A DNA stretch of 64,000 nucleotides from an uncultured Bacteroidales bacterium (GTDB taxonomy: Bacteria; Bacteroidota; Bacteroidia; Bacteroidales; Muribaculaceae), in contig CACYGX010000001.1 in NCBI GenBank assembly GCA_902774055.1, positions 94,187-158,186 of the forward strand, in the 5' to 3' direction. Under the pieces are notes generated by a model. The model was not told where the DNA came from, made no database searches, and was given only the letters and a program-made list of their open reading frames with translations. Positions 24,341 through 33,793 of this stretch are shown here, piece by piece (the stretch's first letter is position 1; each line of letters starts with the position of its first letter). The translations under genes were made by a program, and so were the position numbers.

Positions 24341-27300
24341 ATGAACCGTTTTAATTTCAGAACCAACCTGTTGCTTCTGTTGACCCTATTATGCGTCCCC
24401 ACAGCCCTTGCCTATGACTTCGCAGTTGATGGCATTTACTACAATATCAACGGAACAGAAGCCACTGTAACTCATGATAATAATTTTAATTCTTATTATC
24501 AAGGAGAAGTTCTCATCCCTGAAACAGTAACTTATGATGGCACTACATACACTGTAACTTGCATTGGAAACAATGCATTTTATGGTTGCAGCTACTTGAC
24601 AAGTGTTATTATTCCTAATACAGTCACAACTATAGATGTCGAAGCGTTCAGACTTTGCACCGGTTTAAGTCACATAACTATTCCAAACTCGATCACTACA
24701 ATTGGCAATAGTGCATTCGTTAGCTGTATAAGTCTTACGAGCATGACCATTCCTAATTCAGTTACTAGAATCGGAAACAAGGCGTTTCAGGGATGTCGCT
24801 CATTGATAGCACTTGACTTCAATGCTGTTAATTGCGCTGATTTCAGCACTAATGATAATAATCCCTTTTATAACTTAAATCTCTCTACTGTTAATTTTGG
24901 TGATAGTGTGAAAAGGATTCCTGCTTATTTCGCACAGAATCAGACAAAACTGGTGCACTTGAACATCGGTAACTCAGTCACAAGTATCGGTGACTATGCC
25001 TTTTGGTATTGTGTCGGCCTAACTGACGTGACCATTCCCAATTCGGTTATCGAGATTGAAGACCGAGTTTTCCATGGTTGCAAAGGTTTGAAAAACGTCA
25101 CTTTTGGCAGTTCGATTATTTGTATAGGTGATAGCGCATTTAATAGTTGCAGTGGTCTTACGAGCGTAACCATCCCAAAGTCTATTCAGCGCATTGGCTA
25201 CCGTGCTTTCAATGGGTGTACAGCATTGGATACGCTAAATTTTAATGCCATATCCTGTGCCAATTTTAGTTCGGAATATTACAGACAACCATTCTATTAT
25301 TTGAATATTTCGACAATCAATTTAGGAGATAGCGTTGAGAGAATTCCCGCGTATTTTGCTCAGGGTTTGAAAAAAATTAAGAATTTACTCATTCCTAACT
25401 CTGTCACAAGCATTGGTGAGTGTGCATTTCAGGGCTGTAGTGGATTGACGGGTGATTTGAATATCCCTAACTCTGTCACTAGCATCGGCAATTATGCGTT
25501 TTATGGTTGCAGTGGCCTTACGGGTGATTTGATTATACCTGACTCTATCTTAATGATCGATTATGGCGTGTTCCGAGATTGTAGTGGCCTGACAAGCTTG
25601 ACATTCCCAAGCATGGTCACCAACATCAGCAGCTATGCATTTCAGGGATGTAGTGGACTGACGAGCGTTACTATCCCTAACTCAGTCACCAGCATTGGCG
25701 ACTATGCCTTTCAGGGCTGTAGTGGGCTGACGAACGTTACCATTGGCAACTCTGTCACAAGTATTGGTGGTTATGCCTTTCAGGGCTGTAATGGATTAAC
25801 GGGTGATTTGACTATCCCCAACTCTGTCACTAGTATCGGCAACTATGCATTTCAAGAATGCTCTGCGTTGCAAACGCTCAACTTCAATGCGGTTTCCTGT
25901 GATAATTTCAGTTCAGCAGCACGCTCTCGTCCATTCTATAATTTAAATATCTCGATCATTAATATTGGGAACGAAGTGGAAAAAATTCCAGACTATTTCG
26001 CAAACGGTCTGACAAATCTGACAAGCGTGTCCATTGGCAACTCAGTCATCACTATCGGCAACTATGCGTTTTATGGTTGCAGTGGTTTGGTGAGTGTGGC
26101 TATCCCCAACACGGTCACCAGCATTGGAGTCTATGCATTTTATAATTGTAGTGGACTAACGGGAGATTTGATCATCCCCAACTCTGTCACTAGCATCGGC
26201 AACTATGCGTTTTATGGATGTAGTGGTTTGACGGGAGATTTGATTATCCCCAACTCTATCACAATAATCGATTATGGCGTGTTCGAGGGATGCAGTGGTT
26301 TGACGAGTGTGACCTTCGGCAACTCCGTCTCTGAAATCGGCAGCTCTGCGTTCTATGGTTGCAGTGGTTTGGAGAGCGTGACCATTCCATATTCTCTCAC
26401 CTCCATTGGAAGCTATGCATTTCAAGGATGCTCTGCGTTGCAAACGCTTAACTTCAATGCAGTTTCATGTTCTGATTTCAGTTCAACAGCAAGCTCTCGT
26501 CCTTTCTATAATTTAAATATCTCGACCATCTATTTTGGAGATAACGTTGAGCGAATACCCGCTTATTTTGCACATGGCTTGGTCAAACTGACAAGCGTGA
26601 CCATCCCGAAGTCTGTCAACTACATCGGTAATTATGCATTCCAAGGTTGCTCTTATTTGCAAACGCTCAACTTCAATGCAGTCTCTTGTTCTGATTTTAG
26701 TTCTTTGGTTTTTGATGGTTCAAAAAATATCTCGACTGTTAATATCGGGAATAGTGTGGAGCGAATCCCTGCGTTTTTTGCGTATGGGCAGACTAAACTG
26801 TCGAGCGTTGCCATCCCCAATTCGGTTACTACCATCGGCAAATATGCATTCTCTGGCTGCAGCGCTCTGTCGTGCGTGACTATTCCTAACTCGGTCACAA
26901 CCATTGCTAACAATGCATTCTATAGCTGTAGTGGTTTAACAGGCACTTTGACCATCCCCACCTCGGTTACCACCATCGGCAATTCTGCTTTCTCAGGCTG
27001 CAGCAGTCTGACGTCTGTTTCGAGTTTGAGGCCAGAGGCTGTTTCTTTGCCATCAGATGCATTCTCTTCTTCTACATATAGCAATGCGATGCTGAAGGTT
27101 CCCGTTGGGAGCTATAACAGCTATATGCAGACAGATTATTGGAACAAGTTCAGTAGAATATGTGAGGTGGATGTAGATGACAACATTATGGTTACTGGCA
27201 TCTCACTAAATGTGTCAGACAAGGTCCTGAATATTGGCGAAACATTTGGATTGACAGCAACGCTTTCACCAGATTTTGCCACAAACCGAACGGTGCTGTG

Positions 27301-29197
27301 GTCATCGAGTGAAAACAATGTTGCCACTGTTGATAATGATGGTATGGTTACGGCTTTGGATGATGGGTCGGCTATCATCACCGCTACGACCACCGACGGC
27401 AGCAACCTGAGCGCTTCATGCAATGTGACCGTGGTTAGACCTGTGACGGGCATCACGCTCAATGAAAACAGCCTTGAACTTGTGTTGCCCGAGATGGCGC
27501 AACTGATTGCAACCATCACGCCCAGTAATTCAACTAACGGTACGTTGCAATGGACGAGCAGCAAATCCTCTGTAGCAAGGGTGGATGCCAACGGACTTGT
27601 GACATCAGTAGCGCCTGGCACGGCAAACATTACAGCCACAACTACCGATGGTACAAGCTTGAGTGCGTCCTGCAGTGTGACGGTGCGACGGCAATATGTG
27701 ACATCCATTACACTGAACGAGATTTATCTGGAGATGCATTTGGGCGACACCTTCCAATTATCGGCAGATGTGGCTCCAGAAAATGCTACAAACAAGACGC
27801 TGAACTGGTCTTCGAGCGCAACCTCGGTGGCCAGCGTGGATACAAACGGTCTGGTTACCGCCAAATCAGCCGGAACGGCCATCATCACCGCAAGAGCTGC
27901 CGATGGCAGCAATATCTCTAAGAGTTGTGTTGTTAATGTACTGCCAGACTATTACATCTCTCTTGATACATTGACCCATATCAGAGGTGAGGCTGCCAAC
28001 CTGGTTGTTTTACCAGTGTCTCTGTATAACAAAAATCCCATCTCTGCCATCCAATTTGATGTGAGCTTGCCCTCCTGCATCACCTTTGGCTATCCTGAAA
28101 TGTGGCTGGACGATGATCGGGCTACCCGAAGCCATTCATTGAGTATCAATCAACTCTCCAGTAACTCATATCGAGTGCTGATAGCTTCTTCGACAGCCAA
28201 GAACCTCAAGGGAAATGATGGCCCGATAGCTCACATGAATATATTAATGAGTAAAACCATAAGTACCACAGGAAATTACTATATTAATATTTCAAATATT
28301 ATCGCTTCAGAATCAGATGAGACACAACATATCCTTAATAATTCTAAGGGAGTTGTCCGTTACTATTATATTGTGGGTGATGCCGATGCGGATGCTTCGG
28401 TTGATATCGCTGACTATATGGCTACTGCAAGCAAGATTCTGGGCCGTTCGCCTTCACCGTTCTATAGTGATGCAGCTGATGTGGACGCGAATTCCAGCAT
28501 CAACGTGACCGATCTTGTAGGTATCGCAAACATCTCGCTGGGCATTAAGCCTATCACGTTACGTTATTCACCTCGTCAAGGTTCGGAATTGGATTGTCTG
28601 ACCTGTGAGCAGCTTGCTATCGTTGGCGGAGGGGAAGGTGAGGCCACCCTCAATCTGGATGCGGGCTATGATTTCGCTGCCTTCCAAATGGATTTGTCCC
28701 TACCACAGGGCATGACCCTGAAAGATGCGGTTCTTGGCAACGAGGCCTCCAAACTGCAGTTGACGTGGACGACGTTGCCTGATGGCAAGGTGCGCTTGCT
28801 GGCCTCCTCGTTCAGTGATGCCGAGGTCATGGGCGCATGTCCCGGACTACTGACACTCAAGGTTAAAACTGACGAAAGCTTTGTTGGCTCAAGTATCGGA
28901 ATAAGTGACATCACTTTTGCCGAGCGCAACTTAAACAGCCACAAGTTCGATGACATGGAAGTGGAATATTATGGTACGACCGCAGTCCAAGAAATAGATG
29001 GTGCCTCCCGCATTTATGTCGAGGGCGGCATGATTATCGTTGACACTCCGATGAACGGCAAGGTTGTGGTAAGTGATGTCTCTGGTCACACGAGGGAGTA
29101 TTCCGTCACCATCGGTCGTAACGAGATTGCTCCTTGGACCACAGGCATAATGATGATAAAATTCAATAACCAGACATTAAAAATCAACCTGAAATGA
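24341..29197 (+). CDS. Giant secreted BspA-type LRR protein with Ig-like, cohesin-like and dockerin-like modules
   Basis: The 1618-residue protein has a signal peptide (about 1-24) and then about 25 BspA/TpLRR leucine-rich repeats (about 75-925) of the type IPNSVTSIGNYAFYGCSGLT. Five longer units with LNFNAVSC and ERIPAYFA break the repeat run. Three Ig-like BIG2 domains follow (about 950-1030, 1034-1115, 1120-1199), then a cohesin-like domain (about 1203-1343), a dockerin-like pair (about 1345-1404; DADADASVDIADY and DVDANSSINVTDL), a second cohesin-like domain (about 1430-1545) and a 70-residue tail that resembles a type IX secretion sorting domain. It is probably surface-displayed and binds host or microbial ligands. 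A TTG twelve codons upstream is in frame but less likely. The repeat region is richer in A+T than neighbouring genes. Confidence 0.88.
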   Translation: MNRFNFRTNLLLLLTLLCVPTALAYDFAVDGIYYNINGTEATVTHDNNFNSYYQGEVLIPETVTYDGTTYTVTCIGNNAFYGCSYLTSVIIPNTVTTIDVEAFRLCTGLSHITIPNSITTIGNSAFVSCISLTSMTIPNSVTRIGNKAFQGCRSLIALDFNAVNCADFSTNDNNPFYNLNLSTVNFGDSVKRIPAYFAQNQTKLVHLNIGNSVTSIGDYAFWYCVGLTDVTIPNSVIEIEDRVFHGCKGLKNVTFGSSIICIGDSAFNSCSGLTSVTIPKSIQRIGYRAFNGCTALDTLNFNAISCANFSSEYYRQPFYYLNISTINLGDSVERIPAYFAQGLKKIKNLLIPNSVTSIGECAFQGCSGLTGDLNIPNSVTSIGNYAFYGCSGLTGDLIIPDSILMIDYGVFRDCSGLTSLTFPSMVTNISSYAFQGCSGLTSVTIPNSVTSIGDYAFQGCSGLTNVTIGNSVTSIGGYAFQGCNGLTGDLTIPNSVTSIGNYAFQECSALQTLNFNAVSCDNFSSAARSRPFYNLNISIINIGNEVEKIPDYFANGLTNLTSVSIGNSVITIGNYAFYGCSGLVSVAIPNTVTSIGVYAFYNCSGLTGDLIIPNSVTSIGNYAFYGCSGLTGDLIIPNSITIIDYGVFEGCSGLTSVTFGNSVSEIGSSAFYGCSGLESVTIPYSLTSIGSYAFQGCSALQTLNFNAVSCSDFSSTASSRPFYNLNISTIYFGDNVERIPAYFAHGLVKLTSVTIPKSVNYIGNYAFQGCSYLQTLNFNAVSCSDFSSLVFDGSKNISTVNIGNSVERIPAFFAYGQTKLSSVAIPNSVTTIGKYAFSGCSALSCVTIPNSVTTIANNAFYSCSGLTGTLTIPTSVTTIGNSAFSGCSSLTSVSSLRPEAVSLPSDAFSSSTYSNAMLKVPVGSYNSYMQTDYWNKFSRICEVDVDDNIMVTGISLNVSDKVLNIGETFGLTATLSPDFATNRTVLWSSSENNVATVDNDGMVTALDDGSAIITATTTDGSNLSASCNVTVVRPVTGITLNENSLELVLPEMAQLIATITPSNSTNGTLQWTSSKSSVARVDANGLVTSVAPGTANITATTTDGTSLSASCSVTVRRQYVTSITLNEIYLEMHLGDTFQLSADVAPENATNKTLNWSSSATSVASVDTNGLVTAKSAGTAIITARAADGSNISKSCVVNVLPDYYISLDTLTHIRGEAANLVVLPVSLYNKNPISAIQFDVSLPSCITFGYPEMWLDDDRATRSHSLSINQLSSNSYRVLIASSTAKNLKGNDGPIAHMNILMSKTISTTGNYYINISNIIASESDETQHILNNSKGVVRYYYIVGDADADASVDIADYMATASKILGRSPSPFYSDAADVDANSSINVTDLVGIANISLGIKPITLRYSPRQGSELDCLTCEQLAIVGGGEGEATLNLDAGYDFAAFQMDLSLPQGMTLKDAVLGNEASKLQLTWTTLPDGKVRLLASSFSDAEVMGACPGLLTLKVKTDESFVGSSIGISDITFAERNLNSHKFDDMEVEYYGTTAVQEIDGASRIYVEGGMIIVDTPMNGKVVVSDVSGHTREYSVTIGRNEIAPWTTGIMMIKFNNQTLKINLK

Positions 29198-30621
29198 TGA
29201 AGATTAGAAAATCTTTATACTTATTGGGTATTATTTTGGCCTCAGTCCTGTTGGGCAGCCCGTCGGCAGCTGCTGCCGACTATTCGGTTTATCTTGACAC
29301 GCTTTCGCATATTAGGGGTATGGCATCGGATGTGTCAGTGATGACCCTTTCGCTGAGTAACATGAACCCGATATCAGGCATCCAGTTTGATGTGACCTTG
29401 CCCAGTTGTGTGACCTTCGGCTACCCCGAGATGTTGCTTGACGATAACCGCTCGACCCGCAGCCATTCTCTTAGCGTGAACAAACTCAGCGGCTACTCCA
29501 ACAAGTACCGCGTACTTATCGCCTCGTCCACTGCTAAGGCTCTTAAGGGCAATGACGGCCCGTTGGTGAACATGAATATTATTATGAGCAATACAAGTTC
29601 ATATAACGGATACTATTACATCGATGTTTCCAACATCATTGCTTCGGAGTCTGACGAAACGCAACACAACATCAGCAGCACGCGTGGCGTGGTGCGTTAC
29701 GGCTATATGGTGGGTGATGCAAACGGTGACGCTACAGTCGATATAGCCGACTATATGGCCACGGCAAGCAAGATCCTTGGTAATTCCCCATCCCCGTTCT
29801 ACAGTGATGCGGCAAATGTCAACAACACCGCATCAATAGATGTTTCTGACCTCGTTGGCATTGCGAACATCTCGCTGGGAATAAGGCCAATAACCTACAG
29901 GTATGGAAATTCGTATGGCTTTTATGCCAATAATTTTTCCGTTGATGGAACACTCTTAAACAGTTGTGAAGGTTCTAGGGATGTCGTTCTTGATGCTCGA
30001 GCCACTGGTGATGACAGGCTGTATATCGAGGATTTCAGCATCGAACCTGGCGAAACGCTATCAGTGCCAGTCTTGTTGGACAACAATGTAGCCTATGGTG
30101 GTCTGCAGACAGACCTGTATTTGCCCGATGGATTGAGTGTAGACATGGAAGACGATGAATACATCATAGACTTAACATCACGCAAGGACTATTCTCACTC
30201 GCTTTCTTGTTTTGAACAGGGTGATGGCGCCATAAGGATTTATGTTTCGTCGATGAGCACAGCTGCCTTCTCAGGAAACAGCGGCGCTATTATGACCATC
30301 AGCTTGACCGCTTCCAGTGATTTTCATGGTCCTGCTACTATATCATTAAAAAACACGATCTGTGCCGAGCCCATAGGTACCAAGCATGTGTTGCAAGATG
30401 AAACCTGCACCGTGAACAGTAATTCAAGCGGCGTGATACTGGGAGACGTGGATGACAATGGGAGTGTGGGCATTAGCGACGTTTCGGCGCTCATCGATTA
30501 CCTGTTAAGCGGTGACACTGAAGGCGTTAATCTTGAGGCCGCCGATTGTGACCATAACAACAATGTGGGTATCAGCGATGTGTCGGCGCTCATTGACTTC
30601 CTGCTCACTGGCAGTTGGTAG
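29194..30621 (+). CDS. Secreted protein with two cohesin-like and two dockerin-like modules
   Basis: The 475-residue protein has a signal peptide (about 1-28). Its modules run cohesin-like (about 30-170), dockerin-like (about 174-230; GDANGDATVDIADY), cohesin-like (about 277-410) and a C-terminal dockerin (417-475; GDVDDNGSVGISD and DCDHNNNVGISD, with the Ca-binding Asp/Asn pattern). The first two modules are close copies of residues about 1200-1404 of the protein encoded just upstream: both share SHSLS, YRVLIASSTAK and SPSPFYSDAA. The start overlaps the upstream stop (ATGATG), so the pair is one transcript. The domains suggest Ca-dependent protein-protein assembly at the cell surface; the partners are unknown. 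Confidence 0.82.
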   Translation: MMKIRKSLYLLGIILASVLLGSPSAAAADYSVYLDTLSHIRGMASDVSVMTLSLSNMNPISGIQFDVTLPSCVTFGYPEMLLDDNRSTRSHSLSVNKLSGYSNKYRVLIASSTAKALKGNDGPLVNMNIIMSNTSSYNGYYYIDVSNIIASESDETQHNISSTRGVVRYGYMVGDANGDATVDIADYMATASKILGNSPSPFYSDAANVNNTASIDVSDLVGIANISLGIRPITYRYGNSYGFYANNFSVDGTLLNSCEGSRDVVLDARATGDDRLYIEDFSIEPGETLSVPVLLDNNVAYGGLQTDLYLPDGLSVDMEDDEYIIDLTSRKDYSHSLSCFEQGDGAIRIYVSSMSTAAFSGNSGAIMTISLTASSDFHGPATISLKNTICAEPIGTKHVLQDETCTVNSNSSGVILGDVDDNGSVGISDVSALIDYLLSGDTEGVNLEAADCDHNNNVGISDVSALIDFLLTGSW

Positions 30622-30662
30622 ATTTACAGTAATAGATTACCCCTGTTTCAAGTTAGTGATAG

Positions 30663-31292
30663 TTAACGGGTGGTGACGCGGGCGGCGGTGTAGAAGTGGG
30701 TGGCGTAGTAGTCTTGACGGAGGTCATCGACACAGACGCCGCGAGATGATGAGGAGTGGATAAACTTGTTGTCCCAGAGGTAAATGCCGACGTGAGAGAC
30801 GTGGCCATCGCCGCTGGTGATGAAAAAGACAAGGTCGCCCTCGCGCAGGTCGTCCAGGTCGATGGGTTTGCAGTTCTGCTCAAGCATCTTGGCACTGTTG
30901 CGGTGCAGTTTGATGCCATAAACCGCTTGAAATACCTCCATAACCATGCCCGAGCAATCGGTCCCCTCACCGCAGGTGTGGGCTGCATAGGCGTATGGGG
31001 TGCCGAGCCAGCGTTTCAGTTCCTTGTACAGGTCTTTGTTTTTTTTGTTGTGTGGCTTGACGTCTAGACGCGCCCACTCGTCGCTCACCAGGCCATGTCC
31101 ACTGGGCGTGGGTTTCTTTTTGTCGGTTTGGGTCGATGGGGCATCGTCGGCAGTCGAGCCGGTGCGGTTGCGACGTTCGCTATAGGGACGGTAGGTGTGT
31201 GTGTTGTGGCTTGTGCTGCGGCAAGATACCACAGGCAGCGACAAGAGTATCGCCGCTGCCATGTAGAGTATCTTTTTGCCGTATTTGGTCAT
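30663..31292 (-). CDS. NlpC/P60-family lipoprotein (peptidoglycan endopeptidase)
   Basis: The 209-residue protein has a lipoprotein signal peptide with the lipobox PVVSC (C24) and a polar linker to about residue 80. The NlpC/P60 domain (about 85-209) has the triad C113 in TDCSGM, H167 in HVSHVGIY and H179 in KFIHSSS. Such enzymes cut peptide stems of peptidoglycan and act in the periplasm. It is the last gene of the leftward housekeeping block, separated from DUF5606 by a 7-base repeat array. Confidence 0.92.
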   Translation of the reverse strand: MTKYGKKILYMAAAILLSLPVVSCRSTSHNTHTYRPYSERRNRTGSTADDAPSTQTDKKKPTPSGHGLVSDEWARLDVKPHNKKNKDLYKELKRWLGTPYAYAAHTCGEGTDCSGMVMEVFQAVYGIKLHRNSAKMLEQNCKPIDLDDLREGDLVFFITSGDGHVSHVGIYLWDNKFIHSSSSRGVCVDDLRQDYYATHFYTAARVTTR

Positions 31293-31302
31293 AAAGGAAT
31301 GA

Positions 31303-31356
31303 TAGTCCTTAGTCCTTAGTTTTTAGTCCTTAGTCCTTAGTTTAGTCCTTAGTTTC
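31303..31356. repeat. Imperfect tandem array of TAGTCCT
   Basis: Exact TAGTCCT units start at 31303, 31310, 31324, 31331 and 31343, with degenerate units (TAGTTTT, TAGTT, TAGTTTC) between and after them. The array begins eleven bases upstream of the NlpC start and runs into the final codons of the DUF5606 gene. Confidence 0.8.
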
Positions 31357-31785
31357 TTCGGCGGGTTCTTCGGTTTGTGCCTCTTCCTCTTCAGGCTTTG
31401 CTGCGAATTCGGTGATACCGGCGTTAACAAGGATGTTATACCAGGAGATGATCTTCTTGATGTCGCTATTGTGAACGCGCTCGTCATCCCAATTCTCCAG
31501 CACGTTGTTCATGAACTCGTGCAGCTGGTCGGGCGTGGAGAAAGCCTTGGCATCCACGGCCTTTTTGTCATATTTCTTAGCCACATTCTCGAGAACCTGC
31601 GACAGGGGTGTGTCTTCGCCAGTGGTGAAGATGGAGATGTCGCCTAATGACATCGCGCGCTCGCGTGAATGAACGGGGAAACGATGGTGATCGGTCAGAC
31701 CCTCGACGAGCAGCATATTCTTACCATAAGACACGAGTTTGTACAGTCCGGGACGTCCCGAGATGGATAAAATTTCTCTTAACAT
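31342..31785 (-). CDS. DUF5606 family protein
   Basis: The 147-residue protein matches the Bacteroidetes-specific DUF5606 family by its N-terminus (MLREILSISGRPGLYKLV), SLGDISIFT and the helical KAFSTPDQLHEFMNNVLENW. The last 20 residues are Glu-rich. Its function is unknown. It lies between coaE and the NlpC/P60 lipoprotein, an arrangement I believe is common in Bacteroidales. The stop and last codons are built from the TAGTCCT repeat array, which may let the C-terminus vary between strains. Confidence 0.85.
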   Translation of the reverse strand: MLREILSISGRPGLYKLVSYGKNMLLVEGLTDHHRFPVHSRERAMSLGDISIFTTGEDTPLSQVLENVAKKYDKKAVDAKAFSTPDQLHEFMNNVLENWDDERVHNSDIKKIISWYNILVNAGITEFAAKPEEEEAQTEEPAEETKD

Positions 31786-31826
31786 AATTAATAATGTTGA
31801 TTTAATGTAGTGATTATTGTTGTTTA

Positions 31827-32420
31827 CTAGTTAATAATTGCTTGTTGTGATAGCAGGCGGGTGACCTGTGGCAGCAGGGCATGGTCGTTGTCGTTGACGA
31901 TGACCTGTTCGCCAGGCGCGATACTGTCCTCAAGGCTTTGTGAGGCGATGCGGGCCTGAACCTGCTCACGGCTGAACCCGTTACGGGCCATGACGCGTTG
32001 AATGCGCACCTCGTCGGGGGCGGTGACGTGCCACACGTCGTCCACCACGCGGTCTAGACTGGCCGTCCTCAGCAAGGCCGTCTCGACAAAGGCGACAGCC
32101 GCTCCTCGAGCACTTTGCTCGCCTGCCCATCGTTGCAGATTCCTCGCCGTGGCGGGGTGAACGATGGCGTTGAGGCGCGACAGGGCCTCACTATCGGCAA
32201 ACGCTACCGCGCTCAGGTGCTGGCGGTTGATAGATCCGTCATTGAGATAAATCTCATGGCCAAAGGCTTCAACCAAGAGCCTCTTGACCTCGGCATCACC
32301 GGTCATGAGCTGCTTGGCGCGGGTGTCACAGTCATAGACCTCATAGCCCATGACCTGAACCATGTGCGCGACAACACTCTTGCCGCTGCCGATGCCACCG
32401 GTTATCGCAATCAGTCTCAC
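31827..32420 (-). CDS. coaE: Dephospho-CoA kinase
   Basis: CoaE phosphorylates dephospho-CoA in the last step of coenzyme A synthesis. The 197-residue form starts with the P-loop strand MRLIAITGGIGSGKS (P-loop 8-15), then DCDTRAKQL and AFVETALLRTA. The start is a GTG four bases after the YbbR stop codon. A GTG at 32453 in the same frame would overlap the YbbR gene and add eleven residues not seen in the family. coaBC, an earlier step, is 6 kb upstream in the same block. Confidence 0.9.
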   Translation of the reverse strand: MRLIAITGGIGSGKSVVAHMVQVMGYEVYDCDTRAKQLMTGDAEVKRLLVEAFGHEIYLNDGSINRQHLSAVAFADSEALSRLNAIVHPATARNLQRWAGEQSARGAAVAFVETALLRTASLDRVVDDVWHVTAPDEVRIQRVMARNGFSREQVQARIASQSLEDSIAPGEQVIVNDNDHALLPQVTRLLSQQAIIN

Positions 32421-32424
32421 GGCG

Positions 32425-33387
32425 TCAATGTTTCTCGATGATGTACTCGACACTGTCGCGAGACAGTTTCACATCCTGATAGGATGCAGGCATCTCGCCG
32501 ATCATGACTTTCACCTTGTTGCCGGGAGTGCTGTTGTCCACCTCATTGTAATCGACGACAACCGTAATGCCCGGATCATCCTTGATGCGGCTGATGGGGG
32601 CACGGTAGCTCACCTCGACATCGCTGGGGAAAAGGAGCATCTTGATGCCAGCCGGGGCATTGCGGACGACAATCTTGACGTCACGGGACTGCGACTGGAG
32701 TTTCTCGATGGGCACCATGATGTCGATACCGCCTGGCTCGATAATCGCGCCAGTAATGGCTTGGAAATGAACCTTGCGCCGCAAGGTATCAGTAAGGTCA
32801 TCGACCTCAATGTGATGGGTATATACCTCGTTGACTTCGCTCAAGGTCTTGGCGTCGCTGAAGACGAATACCGAGTCCTGACTCAGGATCAAGGCCCCAT
32901 AGAGCGTATAGCCCTCGCGCGGTTCAGCGATGATGTCAGTCTTGATGGGCACCTTCTTGCCGGGCAAGTCAGTATATTTGATGTTGATGGACTCCGGTAG
33001 CACACTGACGATGGTGGCGTTCTTGTTCAAGACGCGTGCCAGTGCCTTTTTCAAGTGGCTCTGGTCGATCTTTATCAAACTGTTGCCATCGCTGTAGTCG
33101 TTGAAGCGCAACGTGAGCTTCGGGGTCTTGTTGAACATGTAGGAAAGGAACCTGTATCCACGGTCCTTGACCGTGACGGTGAGCGAGTCCGGCATTTTGG
33201 CAAGCAAATGGACATTCTCGGGCAGATTCATCTCTACAGGCACCTCAACATCGAGTTGCACATCGCTGTTAAAGGTCAGGAAACTCCAGAAAATGGCCGA
33301 AATGCCGACAAACGACAAGTAGAGCAGAATCGACCTCGTTCGAGGCGACTCCTTCAAGTGTTCACGTATTTTGTCCCAGAGTTTCAC
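32425..33387 (-). CDS. YbbR-like domain protein (CdaR-related)
   Basis: The 320-residue protein has an N-terminal membrane helix (about 19-40) and tandem YbbR-type beta domains outside the membrane. CdaR in Firmicutes, with the same domains, controls the c-di-AMP synthase CdaA; no cdaA gene is in this window, so the regulatory partner is unknown. It sits between yajC and coaE, spaced 21 and 4 bases from them, in the order usual for Bacteroidetes. Confidence 0.82.
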   Translation of the reverse strand: MKLWDKIREHLKESPRTRSILLYLSFVGISAIFWSFLTFNSDVQLDVEVPVEMNLPENVHLLAKMPDSLTVTVKDRGYRFLSYMFNKTPKLTLRFNDYSDGNSLIKIDQSHLKKALARVLNKNATIVSVLPESINIKYTDLPGKKVPIKTDIIAEPREGYTLYGALILSQDSVFVFSDAKTLSEVNEVYTHHIEVDDLTDTLRRKVHFQAITGAIIEPGGIDIMVPIEKLQSQSRDVKIVVRNAPAGIKMLLFPSDVEVSYRAPISRIKDDPGITVVVDYNEVDNSTPGNKVKVMIGEMPASYQDVKLSRDSVEYIIEKH

Positions 33388-33408
33388 TGCTGCTTTGTTG
33401 ACGGTAAG

Positions 33409-33735
33409 TTATTTCTTGATGTCGGCGCCAGTCTCGGCTACGTCCTGCATCGATTGATAGATGGAGTTCTTGTCAATCTTGATGCGTACGCCGTCGGCAA
33501 TCTCCAGAATTACCGTGTTGTCCTTGACCTCGCGGATGCGGCCATAGATACCGCCAGCGGTCATCACCTTGTCGCCGTTCCTGAGACTGTCACGAAAGGC
33601 GTTGATCTTCTTCTGCTTCTTCTGCTGCGGAGCAATCATGAAGAAATAGAAAATGGCGATCAGGGCAACAATCATGATCATGCTGCTCCAGCCTGATCCA
33701 CCACCGGCTGCCTGCAATAAAATAGTGTTAAGCAT
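33409..33735 (-). CDS. yajC: Preprotein translocase subunit YajC
   Basis: YajC accompanies SecDF at the Sec translocon. The 108-residue protein has a single membrane helix (about 18-34, ending FFMIAPQQKKQKK) and a cytoplasmic SH3-like domain with LRNGDKVMTAGGIYGRI. Length and motifs are typical. It lies between nusB and the YbbR gene in the same transcript. Confidence 0.95.
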   Translation of the reverse strand: MLNTILLQAAGGGSGWSSMIMIVALIAIFYFFMIAPQQKKQKKINAFRDSLRNGDKVMTAGGIYGRIREVKDNTVILEIADGVRIKIDKNSIYQSMQDVAETGADIKK

Positions 33736-33793
33736 AATACGTTCTGTTTATTATATAATAAATGTGATTTATTTCTCTTGTTGTAGCCGTTGA

